Below, one piece after another: positions 43,837 through 55,029 of a stretch of DNA of 64,000 bases. This stretch comes from Stenocarpella maydis. Its lineage: Eukaryota; Ascomycota; Sordariomycetes; Diaporthales; Diaporthaceae. The translations under genes were made by a program, and so were the position numbers. Positions within the stretch are counted from its first letter, which is position 1; the number at the start of each line of letters is the position of its first letter. Under the pieces are notes generated by a model. The model worked only from the letters and a program-made list of their open reading frames with translations, had not been told where the DNA came from and ran no database searches. Location: contig NQMI01000014.1 in NCBI GenBank assembly GCA_002270565.1, positions 1 through 64,000 of the forward strand, written 5' to 3'.

Positions 43837-45072
43837 TTAGGCAGCAGTGGCGAAACCAATGCGTGAGTTGGAAGTATCGAACACGGCATAATAGTTCTCC
43901 AAAAACTTCTGGCCAATGATAGTGTTCACACCCGAACTACCGCCGTCATTGATCCAGGAATAGTATTTGCCGGAGCTGAGGCCATAGTAGCTGTATTGGG
44001 CGGTTGGGACAAGATACTGCGCCGGAGTGAGGGTATAAGTCGTTGAGCCAAATTTGATACCAAAGTTCGAAGTTGGCTTTGAGCGGAAAACAGCAAGCCC
44101 AGATGAGCTGTCGGTGGAGCCACCGGCGGCCGACAGGAATGCTGAGTAGGCCGAGGTCGGGATATAGATCAAAGTAGTACCAGTGTCGACAATACCTGAG
44201 GCCCTTGAACTGAGCGTGGTCGAGCCGTAAGTGAAACCGGCGATTGAAATACCCCAGTACTGCGAGGCTTGGCCGCTCGTAAGCTGAGGGAAGTAAGTGA
44301 GCGAGCCAGAGTACTTGGAGGAATCGATGCCGCCCAGGGTGAGTTCCCCGTTCGCGTCATCAGTGTCGCTTCCGGACTCAGGCCTGAAAGAGACACCGAG
44401 GACTTCTTTTGAGATCAATCCCTGGCTCAGAAGGTTGTCCATAAAAGTTGGGACGGTGTTGGCGTTGGATACGGTGTCCTCGGTAAGATCGACGGGGCCG
44501 AAGCCGATGATGCCATCAACCCCGTTAAAGCCCGAGGAGCTAGAAGCAGCGCCGATCGACTGGGATACACTGAGGCCGGCAAAGCTAACCGTGTCCTCGT
44601 ACTCGCTGCCGGAGAATGAGCCACTGCCGTAGCTGACAGAGACACTGCCGCCAGTAGACTGGCCAGTCGAACTTGGCTCACACGCACTTTGAGCGCCACA
44701 CCAGGTGTTTGAAGCTAAAAAGTGTCCGTGTCAGCGGCGAGTACTACAATCGTCCTGGAACATAAAAGCAAAAAGAACGAGGTACACACAGCCTGTATCC
44801 ACGATCAGATTATAAGTGTTCCCACCGATGGTGACCGGGGCTAGGTAGCTTTGGTCGTCATTGATGACCGTGCCAGAGGCAGCGCGGGCAGCAGGAGCGG
44901 ACTTTTGGCCGTTAATCGCTTTGATGCGGGCCTGACCCTTCTGCACAATGTTGCTCATCGATGTGACGTTTGAATGCTTCTTCACCGTCAGACCAACCGT
45001 CCCGGTGCGGGCATCAAGCGGTGCCGCGGACACTGCCACGGCAGCAAGTGGAAGAAAGGCTGCGAAAAACAT
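43837..45072 (-). CDS. Secreted pepsin-like aspartic protease (A1)
   Basis: Extracellular acid endopeptidase. Two exons, 45072-44790 and 44714-43837, give 386 residues; the intron splits a Ser codon so that the first active site reads V-D-T-G-S-S-N-T-W (Asp92). The second active site is G-I-V-D-T-G-T-T-L. A tyrosine flap region (Y-G-S-G-S-F-S-G) and the C-terminal G-Q-K-F-L-E-N-Y-Y-A-V-F-D are in place. The N-terminus from Met at 45072 is a signal peptide (hydrophobic A/V/L core, A-A-P) followed by a ~70-residue propeptide. An in-frame ATG at 45132 would add 20 residues before the signal; I prefer the shorter form. Ser-rich loops are typical of fungal family members. Confidence 0.92.
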
Positions 45073-47922
45073 GGTGATGAGAGGCACAACTTTGAAGACC
45101 AAGAGAGGATGTGCATCTGTGAGTGCAAACATTACGGATTGCTTGGTGCACAGGCAAGTAAGTATTTATACTGGGCGGCCATCTCACCTAAAGATGAATC
45201 GCCTAATTACCTATGTAGGTAGTCGTTCAGCTAGCCATGGTATCGATGGTTGTCCATATTCGCGCTTCTCCGAAAAGGAAGGTGAATACCAACAGCCTTG
45301 TTGTTTTCTCCACAGTACGGCGGGCATCGCTTATCTCGGATTGCCTCATGCACAGGCGCCGGGCCTGACTGGGATATGGTCGCAGGGGAGAGCACTAGCA
45401 CCCGGCAGCTATTCTGGGCTTGTCCCTCGATGTATGTCACCTTCTCGTTCTGAATACGACCAGGTAAGGAAGCTGTCAAGGTCTGTCTGACCATAGTCAT
45501 GCCTTGTCGAGTGAGATCGTACCTGATATCGGTGTCCCCGCCAGGCCAATAATCTGGTGCTCTATGCCGCTTCTCTGAGGTGCAAATACGTACCAAGACT
45601 TACAGGCCCTCTCCGCGACAAATGATAATTTGGGAGATGGAGGTATTCCGGATATAGCAGTTCAGTCTTCATTAGGGAACGGAATGAATTACAACATCGC
45701 CGTCCTTCCTCTGCACATGTTCCTGTTGACACACAGCAGATCATCTTGTCCGATCCTCCATACCCACAGGGTCTTGATACCGTAGCAGAAGGCGGGCCTC
45801 AGGATAGTGGAAGCAGCAACCTAGGTATGGATATGTCGGCCTTTGAGCCACCTAGTCGCGATCGCAAATTCCTCGGAGAGTACATGTTGTACACAGTACT
45901 GCTGGCCTCATGCATCTTTGAAATTGCTATGGTCATGAGCCATGTGGTAAGATCGAATCGTCTGAAGTCATTCTAGTGAGGCTAGTAACGCGGACAGTGG
46001 GGCAGTCATGGAAAACAAGCTTTCGTCAAGCTTTCTGATGCCCTCCTGGTGGAGTGGAGAAATACTACTCTAGGTTGTGCGTGATAGCTACCTGCCCAAT
46101 TGGGTTACCTTGTGACGCGTAACAGCCGAGATAACTAAGGGGATTGGCCAAAGGCTTCCCAAACCTGCCCCTTCAGGCCTGGATAGCAATTTAATTCGGT
46201 AGTGTTGCAAGGGATCGAGCGGGAACAAGCCCGGCTAACCGGCGAACAGCCGCTTGCGTATCTGCTCGAAATCGATACGCTTAGGGGATGGCCCCCCAAA
46301 AGGGAAGGTGAATGACCTCAGTTCTGCTTGGGTGAGGACGGAATACATAGTGAGGATCATGCATGCCCAGGTAACTTGTGACCCACATCGGAATGTACAC
46401 TACTCATGAACGTCATGGGACCGGGGGGATGGGGGGATGGACGCACCCTGTATCCCGAAGCCACGGCTGCTGTACCTGGCATATAGCAATGCAGACAGAC
46501 CATGATTCGCCGAGGATAGGGCCACTGGCAGTGCTTACAGACAGATTCCCAGTGCGACGAGACCGGCGGACAAAAAAGCATCCCAAAACATACAGCCTTC
46601 CATCTTCCGCCAAGTTCGTCGACGAGATTTATGTCAAAAGGCGGCTTAATTCGTGGCTGGCGGTAGTCTGAGGAATACATGGCCGCGAGTTGATTAACGC
46701 CCTAGGAAAAAGCGAAGGGGGAGTGCAAGCGGGTGTGGGTTGGGCACGACACTCTGCCAACTGCACTTTCCAACCAATGGCGCGGTCTTTTACTTCCCGT
46801 TGAGCTCCGACTTTATTGCCGCACGATCCCGACTGGTTTACCGAAGTTCGATGCATTTACCACTTGAGGTTCTCAGCACGCAATGCTGCGCCTCACTGTT
46901 GTCTGCATGTTGGAGCCGTTGGCTCGCATGCCCAGGCGCTGGGCCATCTCTCCTCACCTTGGAAAGATCTGATGCCCCGACCACACCCTGCGCTATAGCC
47001 TATCCAGCACAAGTAAAAGAGCTGCCGCTCCTGAAAACTTGAAATCCTCTAGATGCAAATTTCTGATGAATTTCTGATGAATTCACGTGCGGATCTGCGT
47101 GGAAACCCCGTCATGGTCAGCATGTATGGACATCACGACAACCATCAGTCCAACCGGGAAGGCCTCTTTGTTGATTCTTTAATTACGAAATGATTAGGAG
47201 CCTGTAGAACCTTAACATTTGTATAATAGAGTATTAACGAAAAATAAATAATTTTATAATATAGATTAAATTTAAGTTAATGCATAATTTATTATATTAA
47301 TAAGAATTTAACCTTAATTCTGGGCGTTATCGTTTTTCTTAAAAAAAAAAAGAAATAAAAGAAGAAAGAAAAGAACTGCGGCGGTTCCTTTATATAATCA
47401 TAAACGCTTAAATACCTAGCGTTAGATAATAAATACAATGCCACTAGACTCGTCTTAAGAAGTTAATATGCAGCTATCCTCGCGATTCCGATCTGAGTAG
47501 CCCTAACACACCAGAATGCTGTAATGCGTGCATAATTTATAATGAGCAGCAATTTAGATACTCAAGTATCAATTTCATGTTCTCCACCTCTCGTAATGCC
47601 CAGGACTATATCAACAGCCGTGATGACTGGGTTGGAATTCGAGTGTGCCAATGCTGGGTGACCCCCCTGTCCTGGAAGGGGATTGTGAACACTCAAGTGA
47701 TACTATTCATTATATTACAGACCAATCATCGCTCAAGACGGTGGGGCTGAGTATAAATCCAGGCCAATCTGCATCTTCATAAATGGCATGGTTCGTTTCC
47801 AATTGGTGTAATCCAAGAAGCCAACCTGGGTAGTATCATGACCAGTTTCACTCGCTCTAGTCCTTGAAACCTCCCTCCATCGCATTCAACTTGCCCATCC
47901 ATGTCAGCAGCAAAGCCATTGT
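45073..47922. other. Intergenic, no gene recognised
   Basis: Several short frames (45746-45976 with one hydrophobic segment, 46357-46680 on both strands) carry no recognisable motif. An AT-rich stretch lies at ~47170-47430 with an A-run, and ATTTCTGATGA is repeated in tandem near 47067. Nothing else supported. Confidence 0.45.
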
Positions 47923-48604
47923 TCAGCGGAGCGGGACGTGTATCGAGCATGCGAAGCGTGCGAGATATGCGGCCCGCGTAGCGTTCTTACCCAGCGTAAT
48001 CACCCGAAAGTTATCTGAGTCTGGATTGGTCTGTTTAGAATCCTCGAGTCTGGATTGGTTAATGATGATGTACCTCTGAAAGTATTTAGCCGAGAGGAAA
48101 TTGTTAAGAAGACATGTCGTTGAAAATCGTGGTCCGTTGTTGAAGAGGAAGGCGCGGGCCGGAAGGGGGCGTGGTGAGGCGCTGCAGGCTCAGCGCCGCA
48201 GGCAGGGGGTTCTAGGGGGTTCCCCCCTAGAAACAATAAGAAGACGCCTTCAGAACAGACTGAATCTATTACTAAGTTGCTTTAAAATAGTTAATTTATA
48301 TCATTTAGTAGTTTCTATAGTGTTAATAATGAAGAAGTATGGTTAATATTGGGCGTGGAGCGTGCTTGGGTTGCTTAGTTAGCTAGGGGCTGCAGAGGCA
48401 TGGGGATAAGCAGAACGCTATGCCGCAAGCGGAGTGGGCCAGCATATCTCGCACGCAAAGCGTGCGAGATACACGTCCCGCTCCGCTGATCCCTGGGCCG
48501 TTGGGTGTGCGAGTTGACGATTGGCGAGTTGACGATTGCTTCGGGCTGGCAATAGAATGTAGATACTAGGGCTGACAATTGAGCCAGCGGCCCCAAGGTC
48601 TATT
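47923..48604 (+). mobile_element. Element 2: 682-bp non-decayed relative of element 1
   Basis: Starts TCAGCGGAGCGGGACGTG and ends CCCCAAGGTCTATT, flanked by TTGT on both sides (47919-47922, 48605-48608). A 54-bp arm at 47923-47976 recurs inverted at 48436-48489, but a ~115-bp tail with two 15-bp minisatellite units lies beyond the second arm. It matches both ends of element 1 in inverted orientation and lacks about 2.1 kb of its interior, so it is a deletion derivative of a longer element. No coding capacity. Almost no RIP-like decay, in contrast to element 1. Confidence 0.8.
48445..48471. repeat. Perfect 12-bp-arm hairpin near the element 2 end
   Basis: Arms TATCTCGCACGC and GCGTGCGAGATA around an AAA loop. 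The same position in element 1 (about 30331-30357) has decayed arms. It could be a recognition structure for the mobilising enzyme. Confidence 0.75.
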
Positions 48605-49673
48605 TTGTACAACTGCTACCTCCCCCGCTTTCGGCACAGCAGTCGTCCGTCTGGGTGACACTGGCCAGTCTCAGACTATCTATTTTAACCCAATCACGGG
48701 GAAGGAAGAAATGTTGCTTTGAATACACACCATCTGTTGGAATATTGCCCTGTTGGATCGCACGCAACCCTATTGGGCTAGGCTGCCTGACTAAGCCAGG
48801 GGCTTGGCAGGGGAAGAGGCTACTTTTCCTGTTCGTACGAAACGCCCCCGCTTTCTCCAGATAGAAAAGACAAGCAAGCAATTACAGACCCAACGAACAG
48901 GACCCCACGTACGTACGTACTATCGCCATATGGCAAAGGCCATTCAACACCATCAGTATTATCCAGACTCCAAGTGTGCACCCAGAAACCTCCGTCAATG
49001 AACGCAGGCACACTGCTGTTCTCTGTACCAGGTGAAGGTCGTGGTATAGTGCCACTATTTTCACCTGGCCATCCCTGAGGCGTGCCCCTGATGAAGGCCA
49101 AGTGGAACCTCAATCATCGATTGGATTCTCCTCGGGAGCGGTTTGAGGGAGATGGGCGGCAATCTCAACGGCTCCGAAGAGTTCGCCTCAATAGTTGGCG
49201 CCGCGAGTGTGCTCGCCTTCAACGTAACCGCCAATGTCTCGACTTTTGTTCCACTTCTGGACAACTTTGAGATTGTGATCAAGACCTCTGAGTTATATGG
49301 GGAGCTTATCGTTCTTCCGAATGTGATATCATCGAAGTCGGCATAGTGCGAGCATTTTTCGACAGGTTTTTCGGAAGTGTTGGGTTAGGAATACTAGTAC
49401 TCCATAAATCAGGATCAATGTTCAACTCTCGCGCGAAGGATCTCTCATCAACACCACGATAAGTTAATGATCCGGTTACCTAGTACTTGCGGGGAAGTAT
49501 TATACACCTGGGCAGACATCGGGGACGATTCGCCCCAGTATATTACTTTACCATGCATTGCAGCTCTTATTGATCTTGTATTTCATTCTTCTCATTTACT
49601 AAGAAATCTATAAGATCACACCTGGAGTAGAGCGAAGCGTAACATTGCGCTCCCAGAATGCCTAAACAGTATT
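48605..49673. other. Intergenic, no gene recognised
   Basis: Holds a GTAC microsatellite (~48908-48920) and a 67-codon plus frame (49143-49346) with protein-like hydrophobic pattern but no recognised family. Nothing else supported. Confidence 0.4.
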
Positions 49674-50695
49674 TTAACTCTCCACTAACCACTTCCGCAG
49701 AAATTCCGTCTGAGTTCCTGCATTTCGTTCAAAGTAAGGGCCCGCGTACACCTCGAAGTGTCCACACTGCAGAAGTTGCAGTTGTTTTGGTTCCCTGGCA
49801 CGAGAATAGGAACCCAATACAAGGTCAGCTGGTACAAGGACGTCACCGGATGCCACGGTCATGAGCAGAGGGGTTGGGGAGATATTCTCAATCAACTGCT
49901 GTGGCTCCCACGCCCTCACGAGTTCCAGCCTGTTACAACGTCAGTATCACATATGTAGAGGGCAGCAATGACACATACGTCTTCATAGTTACGGTGTTTT
50001 TCCAGTTACGACTCTTCTTCTCCCATGCAGAGAAGAACTCGTAGCTATCAGGTGTAGGCATAGCAGATGGTTTCAGCGGGTCGGGGTCCACCACAGGTAT
50101 CATCATCGGCTCCTTGCCTGCTGCCCTTGCTTGTCGGTCTGTTGGCACAATCAGCACCTTGTTCGGGGGCCTTCACATTGTAGATCTCACCTGCTGCAAA
50201 AGTCTCATTGAAACTAACTTCGAAATCCGGTCGAACAGTGCGTTTGTAAGTATGCCAGCCACTGACACATGGGACCTGGCTGAGTACGGCTTTCACCCTG
50301 CGGTCTACAGCTCCCACGTAAAGAACATGACCACCGCTGAAAGACGAACCCCAGATTCCGATTTTGTCCGGATTGACCTCCAGCCTGGAGGCTGCGTACG
50401 TGATGGCGTCCGACATATCGCTACATTGAGTCATAGGGACAATCTCGCTTCGTGGTTGACCTTCAGCGGTATCGCTATCCCCAAAGCCACGGTGGTCATA
50501 TACCAGGCAATGCATGGGAAGTTTGGAGATGAAGTGCTCGGCGAATGTGTTGAGGCCAATCTCCTTCACCGCTGAAAACCCATGTGACATAACGAGACAC
50601 GGTGATTTGGGTGAAGACGCCAGCTCACTCCTATAGAACCATCCTCTCAGAGTCACTCTGTCGGAGGTTTTGAATTCGATGTCTTCCCGGCCCAT
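49674..50695 (-). CDS. Alpha/beta-hydrolase, X-Pro dipeptidyl-peptidase-like
   Basis: Predicted cytosolic serine hydrolase of the small fungal family related to S15 peptidases. Three exons fit in phase: 50695-50191, 50138-49979, 49929-49674 (introns 52 and 49 bp), giving 306 residues. M-S-H-G-F is the oxyanion strand, Y-D-H-R-G-F-G follows, W-G-S-S-F-S-G-G holds the nucleophile (Ser118), D-V-L-V-P the acid, and G-H-F-E-V-Y the His. Family-typical F-A-A-D-R-Q-A-R-A-A-G-K spans the first intron, confirming that join. No signal peptide. Substrate unknown; members occur in catabolic and secondary-metabolite clusters. Confidence 0.88.
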
Positions 50696-51682
50696 GACTC
50701 TAGGTGTATATGGAAATGTATCTTTGAAAGAGTAGAGACGGAATGAGGAAACGTCACACTCAAAAATTCAGTAGATGGTGAGGACAATGATTATAAAAAG
50801 ATCAGGGAGGCGTCAATATGCGAGAATTCTGGAGGGAGCTTCTCAACAAGAGGTTTACAAGCGAGCAACTAGAGTAAGCATGTGATGGCGAAGGAGGGTT
50901 GGCAGTTGATTTATGGGTCCTGACTCAGGCCTGTTCTGTCGATGTTGAGAAGCCATCCGCGTCTTTGCCTCGCTTAACCGTGGTATTGGCAGGCAGGAGG
51001 ACGAATGAGGGGTAAAGGTCGGCTCAATGGAAGCTTCAGAGGTGTCCGTACCGAGGTATCCCCTAATTTAAATGCCTTCTCCAGCAAAGCTTAACTACGA
51101 TTAGTCGACCCGAGTGATTACTGATCTTCAGGATGAGATTTTGACGCTCGGACGTCCAATTCCCACCGGATCACTCTAGATCTTAAATTCTCGGGCTGAG
51201 GATCTAATTGGCCAATACTGGCCGTATTGTGACGATGACATTCTCTCCGCCCCTTCCAACAGAAACCTTCAAGAACCTAACCTGCTCGATGCACTGCTGA
51301 GACAGAATAAGCATAGCTTCAAATATATCTGCAATAGATACGTCTTCATACGGTAGTAATGCTTTCAAAGACTATCAAGCTTCATTGACTTCTTACTTAG
51401 TACCGAATTCAGTCTCAGGTTATAGCGACTCACTCCCTTGATCATGCGCTAAGAGTATGAGACGTTGGGGAAAGGCCTTACCTCGGAATTTGCGGAAGCG
51501 ACTCTAAGCACAGCATCTCCGTCCTGCCCTGAACTTTGTTGTACAGCCTTCTTTGCACTTGAAATCTACGTCACATACGACAGTTATTCAGCCGGTCTAC
51601 CTTTGCAATCTTGTACACTGACGATTGCAACATGTATTTCACAAGGGTGAGTCTAGTCACTGATTGTAATACTAAGCAGGAC
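50696..51682. other. Intergenic, no gene recognised
   Basis: Upstream region of the alpha/beta-hydrolase and 3' flank of the next minus-strand gene. No frame with a recognisable motif. Confidence 0.5.
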
Positions 51683-52561
51683 CTATTTGCCGGCTTCTGC
51701 AGGCGGCATGAATTGAGCCGCACAGTTCCAACCCAAAACCATTGGGTTGAATCTGTCTGAGTGATTCTTCATCATTGCGGAATATAATTCCGAGGCATCC
51801 TTCGGCTTGGCTTCCAAAGCCTTGCCGAAATCCCGAATATATTGCTTGGTCGATTCGAGGTGCCAGACTCCATCCATTTCATCTTGGTTCCGGTGACCCG
51901 GAACCACGTAGACCGGGTTCAGTGATTCAACCTTTTCGACTGCCCTGATCCATTGCTCCCGCAGTTCCTTTGTGTTGGCCTCATAGAGCATTTGGTGAAC
52001 GTTTCCGTACACCACGTCGCCGCATACTGCAAGCCTTAGATCAGGGACCCATAGTATTGTCGAGTCATATGTGTCCGAGTGGCCAACTTCGACCGCTTCA
52101 AATACCCATCGGCCCTCCAGAACGAATTTATTGTCATCTGGTAGTGGGTTTGCGAGTCGAGGCGGTTGGTACAGTTGGTCTCCCGGGAAGAAACCGAGCC
52201 AGGTATTGGTGAAGTATTCCTCGGAGATCTCTTTCTCCATGTGACGGATAGTTGCTTTGGTGGCTACGGGACGGGCTTCCGGGAAACGTTGCAAGAGCTG
52301 CGGCAGCCCTAGGAAATGGTCGGCGTGACCATGAGTGATGTAGATATACGAAATCTTACGTCCAGGGGCTGTTTTTTCGATCCATGAAATCAGGTCTTTG
52401 GTTTGGTTGATGGTAATGGGGGTGTCAACGAGGACTGCCTCATTCTTAGAGAAGATGAGTGTGCATGTCTCTGGGGACCAAGTTGTGTTCTCGCTCTTCG
52501 CTACAAGGTCGACACATGGGATGGGTGAACAAGTGTGCACTGCGACGCGGAGTCCTGACAT
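51683..52561 (-). CDS. Metallo-beta-lactamase-fold hydrolase
   Basis: One exon of 292 residues from the ATG at 52561. The fold signature is complete: T-H-G-H-A-D-H-F-L-G (HxHxDH zinc site), a histidine in V-E-V-G-H-S-D, A-V-C-G-D-V-V-Y-G (bridging Asp), and V-V-P-G-H-R-N (last His). Fungal enzymes of this type hydrolyse lactones, lactams or thioesters. The frame is open upstream to 52645, but the family-like sequence starts at M-S-G-L-R-V. It sits divergent to the tautomerase, 0.8 kb away, and near a P450; this grouping suggests a shared small-molecule pathway. Confidence 0.88.
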   Translation of the reverse strand: MSGLRVAVHTCSPIPCVDLVAKSENTTWSPETCTLIFSKNEAVLVDTPITINQTKDLISWIEKTAPGRKISYIYITHGHADHFLGLPQLLQRFPEARPVATKATIRHMEKEISEEYFTNTWLGFFPGDQLYQPPRLANPLPDDNKFVLEGRWVFEAVEVGHSDTYDSTILWVPDLRLAVCGDVVYGNVHQMLYEANTKELREQWIRAVEKVESLNPVYVVPGHRNQDEMDGVWHLESTKQYIRDFGKALEAKPKDASELYSAMMKNHSDRFNPMVLGWNCAAQFMPPAEAGK

Positions 52562-53385
52562 GTTGCCGAGGTATGAAGGTCTCAAAATAGTGAAATGGAA
52601 ATCAATTTTTAGTGTCTGGAGATACAAACGGACAATTATTTGCATTAAGCTTACCTACTTATACTCATAAGGGTTCACAGACTACAAGAGGATTAGTAAA
52701 CAAAGGGTGGTATTAGTGAACAAGACAGTAGGTTTTGTTCTTAACCGGAGCAGTTGACGAACAAGACATAGCGCGTCCAGAAGATGGAAAACTGTATTCT
52801 CTATCAGGAGACTTCTAATAAGTACCGCGGCTAACTTGGATTGTGTTTGGGTAGTAGCATTAGTTGCCCCGCAATTAAAATGAGGAGAGGGTAATTAGAC
52901 TTTCGGCACACTGCTTAACATCGCCGGGCAGATTACTAAACACTGCTAAAGTGCTTCTTATGCCTCGGCACATCGCCGGGCAGATTACTAAACACTGCTA
53001 AGTACTTCTTATGGCGTCTGCTCATGAGTCAAACAGACTTCAAAATCAGACAAGCCAGTACAGCACCAAAAAACAAGCAGAACCTTCTACTAGATACAAA
53101 CATTACAAACCAAAAATTGTATATAAATAATATAATATACTTAATTACTTAAATCTAAAGCTTATTAATTTTATACCTTTTTATATTTTACAAAATATAT
53201 AACTATGTTTATGTTAAATCATTAATACGCCTTATTTATTACCCTGAAATTTTGTACTATCCCCTAGCTTGTAGTTGCTGTTGATCGTTCAGGTATAAAT
53301 CGAGACAGAAGCCTTGTTGAACTTACACTCCTCTTTCATTGCAAACCTCCCTCCTGAGATCTACCTTACTTTTATTCAACTCACA
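52562..53385. promoter_or_regulatory. Divergent promoter region with a tandem repeat
   Basis: Lies between the divergent metallo-hydrolase and tautomerase genes and could hold shared control sites. A ~52-bp-spaced repeat occupies 52919-53013. 53090-53230 is very AT-rich. No specific binding site can be named. Confidence 0.45.
52919..53013. repeat. Two-copy tandem repeat, 52-bp spacing
   Basis: CATCGCCGGGCAGATTACTA and about 23 following bases occur at ~52919 and again at 52971 with small differences near the end. Confidence 0.8.
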
Positions 53386-53905
53386 ATGCCTCTCTGGCGA
53401 ATCTTCTCTCATCCTCAAACATTCACAACAGACCAACGTCGCATCATCGCCAAAAATGTTACTGACCTGTACGTTGGTGTTGGCCTGCCCGCCTTTTACG
53501 TCAACGTAATCTTTATCGACGTTGATGAAAACGGCATATTCATCGGCGGCGAGCCGAAATCCAACTTTGTCAGAATCGCCATAGAACAGATTGCGAGGAC
53601 TATGGCTTCTGAAGAAACTGAAGAGGGTCGAAGGATTAGAAAGACATGGATGAACATGATCAATGATGTAAGCTTGTCTTTGGAACCTGGCAATTTCCGC
53701 CGCCTGTTGACGAAAAGAAAACTAACTATCTTCCTGCCAGGCCCTGAAATCAACCATCATTGACCGTGAAGAATTGGAGTGGGAATTGCACATATATGAA
53801 ACGCCACGGGATTTATGGCGCGTTCAAGGACTAGATCCACCGCCTTCAGAATCAGAGGGGGAGAAGCTTTGGATCGAGAAGAATAAGCCTGTTCCATATC
53901 AGTAG
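53386..53905 (+). CDS. Tautomerase-family protein, cis-CaaD-like
   Basis: Two exons, 53386-53667 and 53741-53905, join in phase to give 148 residues. The chain begins M-P-L-W-R-I-F, so removal of Met would expose the N-terminal Pro used as base by the tautomerase superfamily. Later landmarks are V-N-V-I-F-I-D-V, I-A-I-E-Q-I-A-R and, in exon 2, L-H-I-Y-E-T-P-R-D-L-W-R, characteristic of fungal members of the cis-3-chloroacrylic-acid-dehalogenase-like group. The true substrate in fungi is usually unknown. The upstream in-frame ATG at 53314 adds 24 residues and would bury the Pro, so I start at 53386. Divergent to the metallo-hydrolase. Confidence 0.88.
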
Positions 53906-55029
53906 CGGGAACTTTAACATGTATCCGAAGCTTAAAACCGATAAGCCGTTAAAGGTGTATTGTGGCTCAATTCCATATCAGCTTCGGCGCAAAATACCAA
54001 AGTGCTGCAGGCCCTGAGATAACCGTAGCGGCTCCTTGTATTGGTGTCCGATACGAATCTCGTGTCAACAGTAATTTTCATATACCCTGGCCGGGCGTCT
54101 GGGAACTTACTATGGCTACAACCTTATTCCCCTAGTCGCGGAACAGAGTGGTAAAGCAAAGCTAGGATGGAATTGCTGTGTGGATCATCATAGTGAATAA
54201 GCGGATGTCGGGGGTTGAAGACTGGGAGATGAATGGCGGCTGGTCCGTTGCTCGAGGAGGAGGCAGGCATACTCAAGTACGACCAATCCGGAATGGAACA
54301 GTGGCTAAGCATGCCACTCAATGCCGCAAGATGGTCTCAAGTCCTCTATGTTGGCTAATTACCTGATACGTCATTGCCTTTATTGGCTCCTCAAAAGGAG
54401 AGTTCATTCAACCCCCAGGTCAGGGCCTCGAGATCTTGATATATGTGGATTTTCAGAGAAGGCTAGCCTAAAAAAGAAAGAAAGGAGGAAGAAGCTGAGA
54501 AGACCCTGCAGGCTGCAGGTGTAGTGTAGGGCAGGAGGGGCTTATCTATAAGGGGGCCCACAGGGGCCCTGTGGGCCCAACCGCACTAGCCCCTGCAACC
54601 AGCCATACTGTGTAAGTGCCATGTGGTGGCAAGGTGGGTCGTCTGGGGCAGACATGCGGTGCTGGATGGCACCCCCTGATGGCAAGGGCAGCAGCCCGCC
54701 CATTGCAGCACAAGTCATTGGAGTCGCCGCGGGTAGGCGGGTATCATCCTCGATGGATCTAAGCCTCCGTAACAAGGCTTTCGCATCGGTTAAGGACAAG
54801 GGCTTTACGGGCATAGTTGGGAATGTAGTCAGAGCTTGATGAAGCCCCTTGCAGAATTCCAGAGGTAAGGTAAATAGCGTTATCCCTACTAGATTGAATA
54901 GACAAGGCAGTAATTAGACCCAGCTCATATTCACGTCAATGCCTCCAGCAAGGCACCATATTGAGAATCGCTAATGATAGGGACAGGTAGGTGGCGGAAT
55001 GCTTGTTTCCTGGTAGTAAAGATCGCCGT
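53906..55029. other. Intergenic, no gene recognised
   Basis: Contains a GC-rich hairpin at 54554-54578 (10-bp arms GGGCCCACAG and CTGTGGGCCC). A 90-codon minus frame (54542-54814) has no recognised motif. Confidence 0.45.

Noticed and set aside
50048..50190. C-terminal end of the 215-codon alpha/beta-hydrolase frame
   Set aside because: This is read-through of a 52-bp intron; splicing restores the family sequence.
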